This document shows positions 33,200 through 42,623 of a stretch of 64,000 nucleotides of DNA, piece by piece. The notes beneath the pieces were generated by a model, which saw only the letters and a program-made list of their open reading frames with translations, was not told where the DNA came from and made no database searches. The stretch is taken from the IMG/VR virus record IMGVR_UViG_3300002334_000183, positions 1-64,000 of that record; one strand, 5' to 3'. Source of the DNA: a virus. A program made the translations under genes and the position numbers. Position 1 is the stretch's first letter; every line of letters begins with the position of its first letter.

Positions 33200-33919
33200 C
33201 TACGTGCCGGTCGATCCGAAACCGCCAGAACCTCTGCCTGTAACATTTCTCTGGATAGTGTTTGCATCATCGAGCACATTGATATCCGGGCGTGTGCATC
33301 TCTCTATGATCAGCTGAGCAATGCGATCTCCGTGAGAAAGGATGACAGAAGTTGATCCAGTGTTCAATAGGATGACACCGATTTCGCCTTTATAATCACT
33401 ATCGATGACACCGGCGAGTACGTCGATACCCCAGTCATCCGCCAAGCCGGATCGGGGAGCAATGCGCCCATATAATTCAGAGCTCGGAAGATGAATTTTG
33501 ATACCGGTATGAAACAACCGGCGTTCGCCTGCATGCAGAGATACTTGAGGATACGATGCGCGTGTGTCATTCGTGCTCATGCAACTGTGCATGTACAAAT
33601 CCATACCGGCAGAGCAGGCTGATCCATATGTAGGAGCAATCGCGTTGGGTCGGCAGAGCTCGACATGCATTACTTCTTCACCATTGCCTGTGAACTCCGG
33701 CACTTTAGGGAAGCGCGATCTGATTTGATCAATACCACCAATGAGAGCGCCAGTTGTTGTCACCAATAAAGGAAGCCCGAGGACATTCCATTTATCAGTC
33801 AGTTTGGCTTTTTCAATGTCGGAGTTGACCTGACGTACTTCATATTGTCTGTTGTCGCTCTGCAAAATTCTGTCTGCTTCTGAGCAATCAAGGCTGTTCG
33901 GTTCAGTAAATAAAATCAT
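33200..33919 (-). CDS. Glutaredoxin-like / dUTPase fusion protein
   Basis: Residues 1-75 read as a glutaredoxin: MILFTEPNSLDC aligns with the usual NCPYC site, so the first Cys is Ser9 and only Cys12 remains. LGLPLLV and LIGGIDQI are the cis-Pro and GG features. Residues about 83-239 are a trimeric dUTPase with all five motifs: SAGMDLY, GRIAPRSGLAD, GVIDSDYKGEIG, GDRIAQLI and GRGSGGFGSTG. The dUTPase makes dUMP for ThyX and keeps uracil out of DNA. The glutaredoxin part may serve the neighbouring RNR, though a monothiol site is unusual for that job. Confidence 0.88.
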   Translation of the reverse strand: MILFTEPNSLDCSEADRILQSDNRQYEVRQVNSDIEKAKLTDKWNVLGLPLLVTTTGALIGGIDQIRSRFPKVPEFTGNGEEVMHVELCRPNAIAPTYGSACSAGMDLYMHSCMSTNDTRASYPQVSLHAGERRLFHTGIKIHLPSSELYGRIAPRSGLADDWGIDVLAGVIDSDYKGEIGVILLNTGSTSVILSHGDRIAQLIIERCTRPDINVLDDANTIQRNVTGRGSGGFGSTGT

Positions 33920-33927
33920 GTCGGCTC

Positions 33928-34326
33928 CTAGTGCATCATTACGGGTTTAGGGCGAAGAGTTTCGAGTACTTCGACGAACACTCTCCTATCATTGTCATTA
34001 TCAAATGGGTAGTTGTTTGCATAATCCATCATCCGGTGAAACAGTTTAATGTCGTCACCGATGCTCGCCATGGGGTTTGTTATGAGACAGGTTGCTGTGT
34101 AAACGTAATCTTTGCCAATGTCGTCGTCAGAAAAATTGACGCTGATATCAACTGCATTGCAATCAACCAAATGACCGGCAAGTTTATTCACAATGTTCTG
34201 CTTGATTACATCCGAACGTTTCATCCGTTCTTCTGGAGATTCGTTCTCAATATATGGGATGCGCCACTCACATGCGTACGGCTTATAGGTATTCGCTTGA
34301 TGGAAATCATCTTCGTCGTTTTGCAT
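33928..34326 (-). CDS. Hypothetical protein
   Basis: This 132-residue protein begins MQNDEDDF and is acidic at the start and mixed after. Start 34326 (ATG) is preferred over GTG 34332 because AGGTG lies upstream of it. It sits between the outer spanin gene and the glutaredoxin-dUTPase gene on the same strand. No motif is recognised. Confidence 0.6.
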   Translation of the reverse strand: MQNDEDDFHQANTYKPYACEWRIPYIENESPEERMKRSDVIKQNIVNKLAGHLVDCNAVDISVNFSDDDIGKDYVYTATCLITNPMASIGDDIKLFHRMMDYANNYPFDNDNDRRVFVEVLETLRPKPVMMH

Positions 34327-34332
34327 TCGCAC

Positions 34333-34686
34333 CTACTTCTTTTTGGTTTCTTTGGCAACGCGCAGACGTTCGGCCTCGTTGAATGCATCTACTTTTTTCT
34401 GGTGGTCCTTGAGAATAAGGTCCAAGACTTTAAGATTAGCAGCACAATTATCACCACGATGATCAGTCTTAGCAATGAGAACTGCGACATCTTTTTGAGT
34501 GCGCCCTTCAATCGAAGGAGAAACCACACGCGGTAAACAGCGGCGTATAGCATCAGGAATTTTAGGTGCCACCAACTTTGTCTGCACAGAGACAGTAAGA
34601 ATTGGTGGGGTAGTCGCACAACTAGCGAGCGTCAATAACGCGATTGAGAATAGGAGAGACAGGACCGTCTTCACTTGGATCAGCAT
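34333..34686 (-). CDS. Outer-membrane spanin-like lipoprotein (Rz1-like)
   Basis: The N-terminus is a lipoprotein signal peptide with the lipobox LASC. After a short Pro/Thr-rich segment (TTPPILTV) comes a helical, charged remainder ending in KETKKK. The gene starts inside the end of the inner spanin gene (65-base overlap, different frame), the classic Rz/Rz1 layout. Its function would be fusion of inner and outer membranes at the end of lysis. At 117 residues it is longer than lambda Rz1 (60), which is common for o-spanins. Confidence 0.75.
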   Translation of the reverse strand: MLIQVKTVLSLLFSIALLTLASCATTPPILTVSVQTKLVAPKIPDAIRRCLPRVVSPSIEGRTQKDVAVLIAKTDHRGDNCAANLKVLDLILKDHQKKVDAFNEAERLRVAKETKKK

Positions 34687-34996
34687 TCAATATTCCTTCC
34701 ACAAACTCTGACAGGCCTTGCTGGGCTTGTTCGGTTGTTTCTACGTGCTTTCTGAGCGCTTTGAGATCGTCTTCAAGCAGGCGCGCCGTAAACGTCTTAA
34801 CGCGGATCGTGCCCTCAAGGCCTTTGATCTTCACGTCTTTGACAATGATCTGTTGTTGGAGCAAAGCATTTTTTGTCTCCAGTCTTGATAACTTAATGGT
34901 CATTATACCAAAAAGCAACCCTGCTGACACTAAAATTGCAGCGCCGCCGAGTAACATCATTTTGTTTAGGCCTAGTAAGCCAAGTAATTTACCCAT
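34622..34996 (-). CDS. Inner-membrane spanin-like protein (Rz-like)
   Basis: The N-terminus has one transmembrane helix (MMLLGGAAILVSAGLLFGIM). It is followed by a long coiled coil (KLSRLETKNALLQQQI... up to about residue 105), as in i-spanins that reach through the periplasm. It overlaps the lipoprotein gene by 65 bases and follows the holin-like gene by 3 bases. Together they form a standard Gram-negative lysis cassette. Confidence 0.78.
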   Translation of the reverse strand: MGKLLGLLGLNKMMLLGGAAILVSAGLLFGIMTIKLSRLETKNALLQQQIIVKDVKIKGLEGTIRVKTFTARLLEDDLKALRKHVETTEQAQQGLSEFVEGILNADPSEDGPVSPILNRVIDAR

Positions 34997-34999
34997 GGT

Positions 35000-35317
35000 T
35001 TATCCTTTAGCATCCGGGTCTTCTTCATATGGTTCGCTCGCCGGGCTTGGCGGTTTTGATTTAGAGGTAGGCATGCCCATATTCTTGCCAAGGTTCGACA
35101 ATATCTCAGAGCGATCAATCGTTGTGGTTGACAGATATAGAAGCACGATCCATTGGATCACACCCATGCAGCCTTTGACAAATGCTTCGGCAATGTCGCC
35201 GCTCCCAAAGAGCGTAACATAAAATGCCATCGCAGCAAATACCAATGTGCCGCCGAACACATAAACTGCCCGGCGAGTTCTATTTGGTTTGTTAAATTCT
35301 TTCGGTGTAGTAGCCAT
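35000..35317 (-). CDS. Holin-like membrane protein
   Basis: The 105-residue product has two hydrophobic segments (about residues 15-36 and 47-65), a positively charged N-terminus (KPNRTRRA) and a polar Pro/Ser/Glu C-terminal tail. Position between the amidase and the spanin pair points to a holin. The N-terminus overlaps the amidase end by 26 bases. ATG 35317 has AAGG with good spacing. Alternative: a membrane accessory protein of lysis. Confidence 0.68.
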   Translation of the reverse strand: MATTPKEFNKPNRTRRAVYVFGGTLVFAAMAFYVTLFGSGDIAEAFVKGCMGVIQWIVLLYLSTTTIDRSEILSNLGKNMGMPTSKSKPPSPASEPYEEDPDAKG

Positions 35318-36131
35318 GTACCCAGCCTTGTCCTGCTTGGCCTCCAAGATATAATAGGAGCCATTTTCCGTCAGTTTTCAGCACGGTTCTTTCCATGCCT
35401 TTATCTAAATGTCCGATTGCTTTCCACTCAGGACCAGCACCTTCACGCACATTCAGTTTGTCGGTTGTCACGCGGATGCGGTATGTTTCTTCCTCATCCT
35501 TCTCTCGCTCACCATTATTGATACGGGCTTTATACCGCTTCATTGGGAACGCAGGACCTGGATCAGTTTTCCAGCCGCGCGTATCGATTTCTTCGTGCGT
35601 GTTGATCGCTTTGATGTTGTATGCATCATCGAGAGCATCCACAATCTCATCCAGTTTTTTCAGCTGGGCTTCGGTGTACATAGGCCAATAGTAATAGCCT
35701 CCACCGAGAATAGGTTGCTTGGCTTTGATCATCAATTTTGGATCGTATCCTTTAGCAAACAGATAGTCGTCGGTGCGCTTGTGCCCGTAACCATCCATCC
35801 ACACGCCTTCACTGACATATTTGAAGTAGCCAATGTTGACGATTTCGATGCCGATTGAGTAGCTGTTCAATCCACTGTATCCCATAAACCTGGAAGGACC
35901 AGCATGCCACGCGCGCTTGTTGAATGGAATCATCTGCGTTAGATCACCATCGCGATCTAAAACCAAGTGAGCGCTCACCTTACGGGTTTTAAACGCATGG
36001 ATAGCATCAGCTGCAGACCAGCCACCGGTATAATGCATGGTGATGAAGATCGGATCAATTACCACGTTTTTAGAATAGTTTTTGGTAGGGACGAAAGACA
36101 CGCCCTGCAATTTATGTCGTACAACTTTCAT
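35292..36131 (-). CDS. N-acetylmuramoyl-L-alanine amidase with SH3-like domain (endolysin)
   Basis: The Amidase_2 (T7 lysozyme/PGRP) fold is shown by zinc ligand His33 in ITMHYTGGW, NTHEEID (His about 178) and the TDPGPAF end (Asp ligand). It cleaves the bond between MurNAc and L-alanine. The last 65 residues (RVTTDKLNVREGAGPEWKAIG... GWVHGYY) are an SH3b-type cell-wall-binding domain. No signal peptide is seen, so release should depend on the holin. Start 36131 follows AAGGA; an earlier in-frame ATG 36203 is inside the upstream gene. Confidence 0.9.
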   Translation of the reverse strand: MKVVRHKLQGVSFVPTKNYSKNVVIDPIFITMHYTGGWSAADAIHAFKTRKVSAHLVLDRDGDLTQMIPFNKRAWHAGPSRFMGYSGLNSYSIGIEIVNIGYFKYVSEGVWMDGYGHKRTDDYLFAKGYDPKLMIKAKQPILGGGYYYWPMYTEAQLKKLDEIVDALDDAYNIKAINTHEEIDTRGWKTDPGPAFPMKRYKARINNGEREKDEEETYRIRVTTDKLNVREGAGPEWKAIGHLDKGMERTVLKTDGKWLLLYLGGQAGQGWVHGYYTERI

Positions 36132-36141
36132 ATCGGTATCC

Positions 36142-37176
36142 TTATGATTGTAATTCCATGCCAGCTTGCATTGCATCAACATCTGTTTTAGTCCATGCCC
36201 CACCTCCCGGCCTTAGTCCAAATACTCCCTGCACGTTTTTATATGCAGCATCTGGCGCAATGCTCCCAGATTTAGCTATTTCTCCAGAGGCAGTTTTCAC
36301 AAGCACATCTACATCATGAGAACCGACAAGTGTTGCACGAGTTGCAAGATTCACAGCAACGCCATAAATGGTATCTGTGCTCCCCATAGCGTCCATGTTA
36401 TACAAATCTTTATTGTTGACAGTAGATGATTCCACATAAGTTGTATCACCATCATTGCTTCCAGTTTCATCAACATTAGAAACATTGGTGCTTGCTAGAG
36501 GTGTCCAATCTGAAACATCTCCTGCAGCATTAGGATAAATAGTATCAATTGAAATATCTCCCAAGAAACCAGTAGGCGCATCTCCGGCAGAATTGTGTAT
36601 TACAATATCATCATATGTGACAGTACCAAAATCGATACCACGTATTTCAACAGAGTTGATATTCGCATCTCCAACATTCGTGTCAGCGTTTGTTATTGAA
36701 ACAACTGTTGCTTCGTTGAATTTCATCTCAACTATGCCAATTGTGTCGCTAATCACCATGCGCATTTCCAGCCGGAAATATGTCCCTAGAGGCACTGCTT
36801 GTGATGAAGTAGCCAGCGTTGTCCCCCCTAAGCCTCTATGCACTCTTAAGAACCCTCCAGCCAATATCGAGACTGAAATATTCACATCATTGCTTGTCGA
36901 TCTGAAAGATAGCAAATTTTCTCCGGCATCGGCAGCGCTGATGAGCATTGACAAAGAAAAAAACAATTCGTCTGTAGACACAGTGGTACCAGTAGCTGGA
37001 AACACTTTAGTGAGCAGCAACTGATCATCTATACCAACAATAGCACCACCACCAAAACGTCCAGCAGAAGCTGACCAATTGAACTCGGCTGGAAATGCCG
37101 TGTCGTATTTTTGACCAACGTCCGAACCATCGGTCGCAGTGTAAGCATCACATCCATCTACAAATATTAAAGCCAT
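36142..37176 (-). CDS. Putative tail fibre or minor structural protein, LamG-like
   Basis: The sequence starts MALIFVDGCDAY, and residues about 10-205 look like a jelly-roll concanavalin/LamG fold: many strands with LRVHRGL, FRLEMRMVI and YDDIVIHNSAG. This opening is common in minor tail proteins of siphoviruses. The C-terminal part (about 205-344) is strand-rich and polar, and may be a second binding domain. It is directly after the 63-residue repeat protein and before the endolysin. A role in cell contact is inferred. Confidence 0.65.
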   Translation of the reverse strand: MALIFVDGCDAYTATDGSDVGQKYDTAFPAEFNWSASAGRFGGGAIVGIDDQLLLTKVFPATGTTVSTDELFFSLSMLISAADAGENLLSFRSTSNDVNISVSILAGGFLRVHRGLGGTTLATSSQAVPLGTYFRLEMRMVISDTIGIVEMKFNEATVVSITNADTNVGDANINSVEIRGIDFGTVTYDDIVIHNSAGDAPTGFLGDISIDTIYPNAAGDVSDWTPLASTNVSNVDETGSNDGDTTYVESSTVNNKDLYNMDAMGSTDTIYGVAVNLATRATLVGSHDVDVLVKTASGEIAKSGSIAPDAAYKNVQGVFGLRPGGGAWTKTDVDAMQAGMELQS

Positions 37177-37368
37177 TTAAGTTCCAATCGTAATTACTAT
37201 TAGTGCTGGCGGTACAAATATCTTTTTAACCACTTCAACATATGCCTGAGAGACGCGAACCGAGCCACGTTTATTCTGAACGACCTCTGCATACACTTGA
37301 GAGACGCGAGCTTCCCCATGCTCGCTTTGAACGACTTCTGCATATACCTGCGATACACGAGCTGCCAT
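37177..37368 (-). CDS. Small protein with three 17-residue repeats
   Basis: Three copies of a 17-residue unit (RVSQVYAEVVQ as the core) make up most of the protein, followed by a hydrophobic tail (FVPPALIVITIGT). The DNA copies (51-bp period, from 37362 downwards) differ at many synonymous positions, so the duplication is old and the amino-acid pattern is under selection. Similar RVSQ-type repeats occur in small proteins near phage tail genes. It is coupled to the preceding tail protein by TAATG. It may be a tail-tip or fibre assembly factor. Confidence 0.65.
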   Translation of the reverse strand: MAARVSQVYAEVVQSEHGEARVSQVYAEVVQNKRGSVRVSQAYVEVVKKIFVPPALIVITIGT

Positions 37369-38960
37369 TAGTTGCTCCTAAGCAGAGTGAAGGTCCATGA
37401 TAAATCAACCAGTCCATTGAGATTTGAGGGAGAGTGAAGAGACAGCCGATCCCCAGCAGAAAAAGTGGTTTCACTAACACCAACAAAAGTAGCTATAGCT
37501 GTTCCATTTAAGAAACGCATAGTACCAATAGACACTTCGTTTTTTTGAATATCAAAATCAGTTTCAGCCGAACAATTGGCTGATGAATAAGCAACGGAAT
37601 CTCCAGCATCCGTTGCCAATAATGCAGTACGAGGTAATAGAAATTGCATCAGTTCAGAAGATAATGTTGCCACGCCTCCAATGAAAGCACCAACATCATA
37701 TGGTAAATTAAAACCCTCAGACCAAGCAGTTTGTTTTCCGACAATGCCGACCATGTAGGAATTGCCCCCCGGCGTAGTGTAGGTGTTGCCATTTGCCACA
37801 GCTACATTCATGCTCACTGCTGTATATTCATTCGCCATTGGAAGGCCATTATAAATTCCATTCCCGGCTACATAGACACCATTTGATGCATTTACTGCAA
37901 TATCAGTGCGCACAATCAGAACTAAATATTCAGTGCCAGCAGATAGCGTTAGATTTGAAGCAAATATCATTTCCTGCATTTTAGCAGTTGTTGTTGCTGT
38001 TTCTGTGAACACGGCAGTCTCGCCAATAATCGTATCAATGTCACCACCGGTGATAGTTGCGATCACTCCTTTATACGTCCCAGTATTCACAGTGTCTATC
38101 ACACCAAATACGCCAGACACTTCAATGTCTTTGTACGGCTTGAGTATCAATCCTTTTGCTGCAGCAGCCACGGCTGACGTTGCACCAATTTCAGGGAAGA
38201 TAGCATTGATGTAGACATTTGATTCCTCAACAGCCCCTCCAGAAAGACTTGAGAAGACGAGATCAGTTGTATCAATCACGATTGGTCCGACAGTTATCAG
38301 TACAAAGACTTTACCAGCATTCACACTACCGGTGTTCACTACCACAGAAATACCGGGGACAACATCAACATCTTCATCAAAGTCTGCTGATCTAGCTGGT
38401 GTTCCAGATGCTGCCACAACACGTATACCATTTTCAGACGCATCGGCTTGGTTTTGTAGAAGAATGCGATCTCCCGTTGCCAGCACAACAGAATCTAAAG
38501 TATCACCATTTTCAAAATCATCTGCCAAAACACCTGCAGATGTTGATGCTGCCACCACAGGCTCTTTCCAATATGCGATATTATTGTCGGTGTTGTTTGT
38601 CACCACTGATAGATCATTGACTGTACCATTGGTGTAGAACAATGTAACTTGCCCCGGCACCATCACCTGTGTGGCGCTCCCCATTGTTACAGTCAGTGTT
38701 GCTGTTCCATTCTCATTAGAGACGAAAAAGAATCTAGCAGACGCAAACAAAGTGAGTATTCTTGGCACAGTTAAGTTAGCAGCAGTATACGCTACATTGC
38801 GCGTCATTTGCGTTTGTGTTAAAGTTATGTCTGTAGAAGAAAAATCCAAACTAAGTACTTCGGTAAATGCGGCGTCGAGTTGCCCAACCATTGTATTAAT
38901 GGTAGTTTCTTTATTTTCCTGATTCTCCAGAACCTGATCAATGTTTAAATTATTTGACAT
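37368..38960 (-). CDS. Tail-associated structural protein
   Basis: This 530-residue protein has a helical N-terminus (about 1-35) and long strand-rich stretches after (LTVPRILTLFASARFFFVSNENGTATLTV and later Gly/Thr/Val-rich segments). Such composition is typical of phage tail fibre or tail-tip proteins with beta-helical or jelly-roll parts. It sits directly downstream of the tail-tip protein at 38979. No enzyme motif is seen. Confidence 0.62.
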   Translation of the reverse strand: MSNNLNIDQVLENQENKETTINTMVGQLDAAFTEVLSLDFSSTDITLTQTQMTRNVAYTAANLTVPRILTLFASARFFFVSNENGTATLTVTMGSATQVMVPGQVTLFYTNGTVNDLSVVTNNTDNNIAYWKEPVVAASTSAGVLADDFENGDTLDSVVLATGDRILLQNQADASENGIRVVAASGTPARSADFDEDVDVVPGISVVVNTGSVNAGKVFVLITVGPIVIDTTDLVFSSLSGGAVEESNVYINAIFPEIGATSAVAAAAKGLILKPYKDIEVSGVFGVIDTVNTGTYKGVIATITGGDIDTIIGETAVFTETATTTAKMQEMIFASNLTLSAGTEYLVLIVRTDIAVNASNGVYVAGNGIYNGLPMANEYTAVSMNVAVANGNTYTTPGGNSYMVGIVGKQTAWSEGFNLPYDVGAFIGGVATLSSELMQFLLPRTALLATDAGDSVAYSSANCSAETDFDIQKNEVSIGTMRFLNGTAIATFVGVSETTFSAGDRLSLHSPSNLNGLVDLSWTFTLLRSN

Positions 38961-38978
38961 ATATCTATTCTTCTTTTT

Positions 38979-41900
38979 TTACAGAACATCGATTGCATAT
39001 TCTTGGGTGAAGCCTCTGCCAACTTGAGCGCTGATTTGATACACTTTAACCGAAATTGTTGTGGGAATTGCACCAAAATCGGTGATAATGTCCGCATTTT
39101 GATAAGTATACTCTGGCGTGGGCAAACTTGCAACAGTTCTTTTCACTGCGCCTCCAGACGATTCGAGTATTTCAATCTCGAATTCTAGAGTATCTTCACT
39201 CAGCAAAATGTCAGATGCACCATCGACAAGATCAGAACCGAATCTGTCACGACGACTCCATGCGAAATCTATATCAGAACCATCTAGCGTAGCAGTAATA
39301 CCACCCGGAGCATAGGGCATATGGGTTCTGTGTTGACTTGTGATCGACACTTTTTTTCCATCTTTTAAGACCTGTTTATAACCGATTGCTCGATAAGCAA
39401 TTTCTTGATTAATGCCTATGTCCAAACTCTTCAAAACAGCAGCATCCACACCACTATTTTTTAGAAGAATGAAGCGCTCTCCTATGGTGTGGTTAAATGC
39501 CATCGTGTCGGTACCTCTTCGCCCTCTCAAGAAGTATTTTAAATCATACGTTTTGTCTCCGACAGATTCAGCAAAACGGAAGTGGATCAATTCAACTTCT
39601 CCATTTGTTTTTAATAGCAAAGCTCTATTTCCACCGTTCATCATCTCTATATCAGAAATTGTTTGCATCTGCTCACCGCCCACATCCATTACAACTGTGA
39701 GTGCCGAAAATGCATCTGTTTGGTGGACAGCATTTATCGGAGGATCAGGCATGGCATTTACTGTTGTGCCGTAGGAAGCGCCAACAATTTGCTTTGTAAC
39801 AATATCTGGTGCTGAACTTAGTACCACAGTATTACTGGCATCTGGTATGACAATAGCTGAACTAAACGTTCCATCTCGATAGCCACTTACGAATGAGTGA
39901 AGCTTTGAATGGTTCGGATCGATTGTCACGTTGTCTGTTAGGAATGGAACATCAACGATGAAAGCAGTGATGTTGTAAGACGTGATAATTTTCTGTGATT
40001 TTGTACCAGTGCCACTATAGGCTGTGGCAGTCGAAGTATATTGATTCGCAACTTCGCTTACGCCTAGAACCTGCATAGACAAATTCAAACCAACATCTAA
40101 ATCTGTAATACGCTGACGGATCGCTGTGCCATCATTCAGAGTCACATCAACGACATCAGATGGATCAAGAGCAATATATTTCCAAGGCCAATTGAAGCCA
40201 TAATTAGAGCGTTCAATCCATTCAGAATATAGCATTTTTTCAGACTGCTGTTTCGCCACATCAGGATCGAGAGATGCCTCAATTTCAAAGCTCACTTCTT
40301 GATTAGAGCTCATAGTCAGGTTCGGTGCCAATGTTCTTTTTGAGGCATGGCTTTGCAGTCTGTAATCCAGCTCTCCATTGTAATAAATTACAGTCAAACG
40401 ATTGGGTAATTCAACTTCCTGTATGCGCTCTTCTGTGACAACATCACCGGTTTTTGTATCATAGATGCCCATGTCTTCTTCGGTAAGTGATATCACAGGG
40501 TCTTGCCCTCTGAAAACATATTTCAGTTTGTGGTCACTCTCGAATCCATCAAATTGATATAGCTGCGCAAGAGGTTCAATTGCCTCACGGCTGGACATAG
40601 GCTCACCAACCAAATATCCAGGTACAGTGATGCTGCTGAGATCGGTGGCATCAATGTCGGCTAAATCGATATCAGCTCGTGTACTCAAATCTGTGACGAT
40701 ATTTTGTAGCGTTGAACCCACACCGTCATTACGTCCAAAGAAATATCTTACGAATGGTTTTCCGGGTAAAAATCCTACAAAGCTCTGTGTTTTAGAATCA
40801 TAAGAACCAGTCCCCTGAACTCCACCAAATTCCCAATCAGGAGCGTCATGATTATGAATTAAAGAACCATCAAGAGTATTGATCTGCACACCATTTTTAT
40901 CAGCAATCCAACCAAACGTATAATCGGTTGATCTGCTATAAGACCAATGATCTTCTGTCGTAAAGCCATTCCCACTTGCGGCAATATTTTCTGTTTGCCA
41001 CAATTTTGTTTCAGACACTGGATCATATTTTATAACACGTTGATCCCCAATTGACGTGTTCGCTCCAAAGAAAAGTAGAGTATCATCATACTCATTATAA
41101 ATTGGACCAATAATTTTTGCAAGAGAACCGGCAGGTACAATATCAGCAGCTGTTATTTGTTGATGTAATGTTATGCTTATGCCACTGTAAGTGTCTGGAT
41201 CAGCATCTTGACTTTCTATCCATTTTGCATTTTGGTTTATTGTTATTTTATAGATTGAAATGATACCACCGGTTACGGCTGCTGCCCAAGCCTCACAAAA
41301 GCCTTTTGCAGATTTGCCTTTGCAAATACCAATAATATCTCCATGGCTATCTGTAATATTCAATGGTTGTTCGGAAGTTGAATAAAGAAATTCCATATCG
41401 GGCACACTTAATACACCAATATTTCCTGCCTGCACACTCCCACATACAGCAAAATGATATGTTTCACTGTCATCGTAGCAGCTTGGAAACGCCATCTTTG
41501 TGACCTGTCGCCAGAAAAACGGTGTCATAGCAGTTTCTGTACTGAATCCTCCAAAACGTTTTTTCTCATACAATCCATCTGGATCAACAAGAACAACTGG
41601 TGAAGCGTTACCTCCTGTTAATGTTACAAGTAAGTCACCATTTGATGCTATTCCCATTCCTCCGTATGTAGATATAGTCGCAGGAGGATCAAAAATTTCC
41701 GACAACGCTCTGCTACGATCCTGATTGCCATTGTTCATATTCACTCTTGCTATAGCCTCATCAAACTCAACATAATAGCAATAGCCTCTATCCCAATCAA
41801 CACCAAACCAATGATCGTCATAATCATGCACATCGTTGTACAATGCTGTACCCACAGTTTGTATTCTCTGAGTGGACTCTCCTGCAACAACCTCGAACTC

Positions 41901-42620
41901 CATGCTCGGCACGCTATTACCGAATTCGGCAAGAGGCATGCTCTGAAAGACCACATAGGCAAGTCCCCGGAACGCCGGTGTGCTTCCTACGCCTTGATCT
42001 CTTTCGATTGTTGGATCGGGCAGCTGATCTTCGGTACCATTGTAGAGCTTGAAAAGAAGACCGGGTATCGACACATCTGTGTTCTCTCCAGTTTTATCGT
42101 AGATCAGTTTTGTATCAGCCCAGATACGAATCACATCATTGACTATGCCCTCGGCAATACCAATCGCGAACGTGCCAAAATAGCTGTAATCAGTCGTGTT
42201 TGTGTAATCGCCATTCGATGTCGGTTCACTGCTGGTCAGTGTTGATCTCTCATAAATTCCGCCAGCCCAAATGTTGTTCCCTCCAACGCGCATTGTTCCG
42301 TATACGATAGGGATTGGTACGCCGTAAGCAGAACCATTTACATTGATGTCGCTTATGCGCGGACCTTCGGCATCCGTCACAGAGCCCTTTTTTAGGGTCT
42401 GCACATCTTGCGGTACTGACAGAATTTTGTACGGAGCACCGGCATATGGTCCAAGAATCAGAGCAAGATTATTCTGCAGGTAAATATAATTTGGATCGGT
42501 TTGATCTGAATGAGGCCCGTAAGATGGAATCACTGATGGCCCGGGGAAATAGATCGGGTTACCTCCCGGTCTTCCTCGGATGTAAACTGGTTTAGCGAAT
42601 GTAATTGAACCTGATGGCAT
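38979..42620 (-). CDS. Tail tip/baseplate hub protein (GTA-type phage tail protein)
   Basis: At 1213 residues it is the largest tail-tip protein. The middle (about 700-880) has the putative phage tail domain found in gene transfer agents and many siphoviruses: LKYVFRGQDPVISLTEED, ELPNRLTVIYYN and RITDLDVGLNLSMQVLGV. The N-terminal part has GVPIPIVYGTMRVGGNNIWAGG, a common opening of lambda J-like/GTA hub proteins. A repeated beta-strand region lies between (about 230-650) and could be a beta-propeller, with SFV/W-like sheets. C-terminal part has fibronectin-like strands. It follows DUF2163 by 3 bases. Confidence 0.82.
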   Translation of the reverse strand: MPSGSITFAKPVYIRGRPGGNPIYFPGPSVIPSYGPHSDQTDPNYIYLQNNLALILGPYAGAPYKILSVPQDVQTLKKGSVTDAEGPRISDINVNGSAYGVPIPIVYGTMRVGGNNIWAGGIYERSTLTSSEPTSNGDYTNTTDYSYFGTFAIGIAEGIVNDVIRIWADTKLIYDKTGENTDVSIPGLLFKLYNGTEDQLPDPTIERDQGVGSTPAFRGLAYVVFQSMPLAEFGNSVPSMEFEVVAGESTQRIQTVGTALYNDVHDYDDHWFGVDWDRGYCYYVEFDEAIARVNMNNGNQDRSRALSEIFDPPATISTYGGMGIASNGDLLVTLTGGNASPVVLVDPDGLYEKKRFGGFSTETAMTPFFWRQVTKMAFPSCYDDSETYHFAVCGSVQAGNIGVLSVPDMEFLYSTSEQPLNITDSHGDIIGICKGKSAKGFCEAWAAAVTGGIISIYKITINQNAKWIESQDADPDTYSGISITLHQQITAADIVPAGSLAKIIGPIYNEYDDTLLFFGANTSIGDQRVIKYDPVSETKLWQTENIAASGNGFTTEDHWSYSRSTDYTFGWIADKNGVQINTLDGSLIHNHDAPDWEFGGVQGTGSYDSKTQSFVGFLPGKPFVRYFFGRNDGVGSTLQNIVTDLSTRADIDLADIDATDLSSITVPGYLVGEPMSSREAIEPLAQLYQFDGFESDHKLKYVFRGQDPVISLTEEDMGIYDTKTGDVVTEERIQEVELPNRLTVIYYNGELDYRLQSHASKRTLAPNLTMSSNQEVSFEIEASLDPDVAKQQSEKMLYSEWIERSNYGFNWPWKYIALDPSDVVDVTLNDGTAIRQRITDLDVGLNLSMQVLGVSEVANQYTSTATAYSGTGTKSQKIITSYNITAFIVDVPFLTDNVTIDPNHSKLHSFVSGYRDGTFSSAIVIPDASNTVVLSSAPDIVTKQIVGASYGTTVNAMPDPPINAVHQTDAFSALTVVMDVGGEQMQTISDIEMMNGGNRALLLKTNGEVELIHFRFAESVGDKTYDLKYFLRGRRGTDTMAFNHTIGERFILLKNSGVDAAVLKSLDIGINQEIAYRAIGYKQVLKDGKKVSITSQHRTHMPYAPGGITATLDGSDIDFAWSRRDRFGSDLVDGASDILLSEDTLEFEIEILESSGGAVKRTVASLPTPEYTYQNADIITDFGAIPTTISVKVYQISAQVGRGFTQEYAIDVL

Positions 42621-42623
42621 GGC

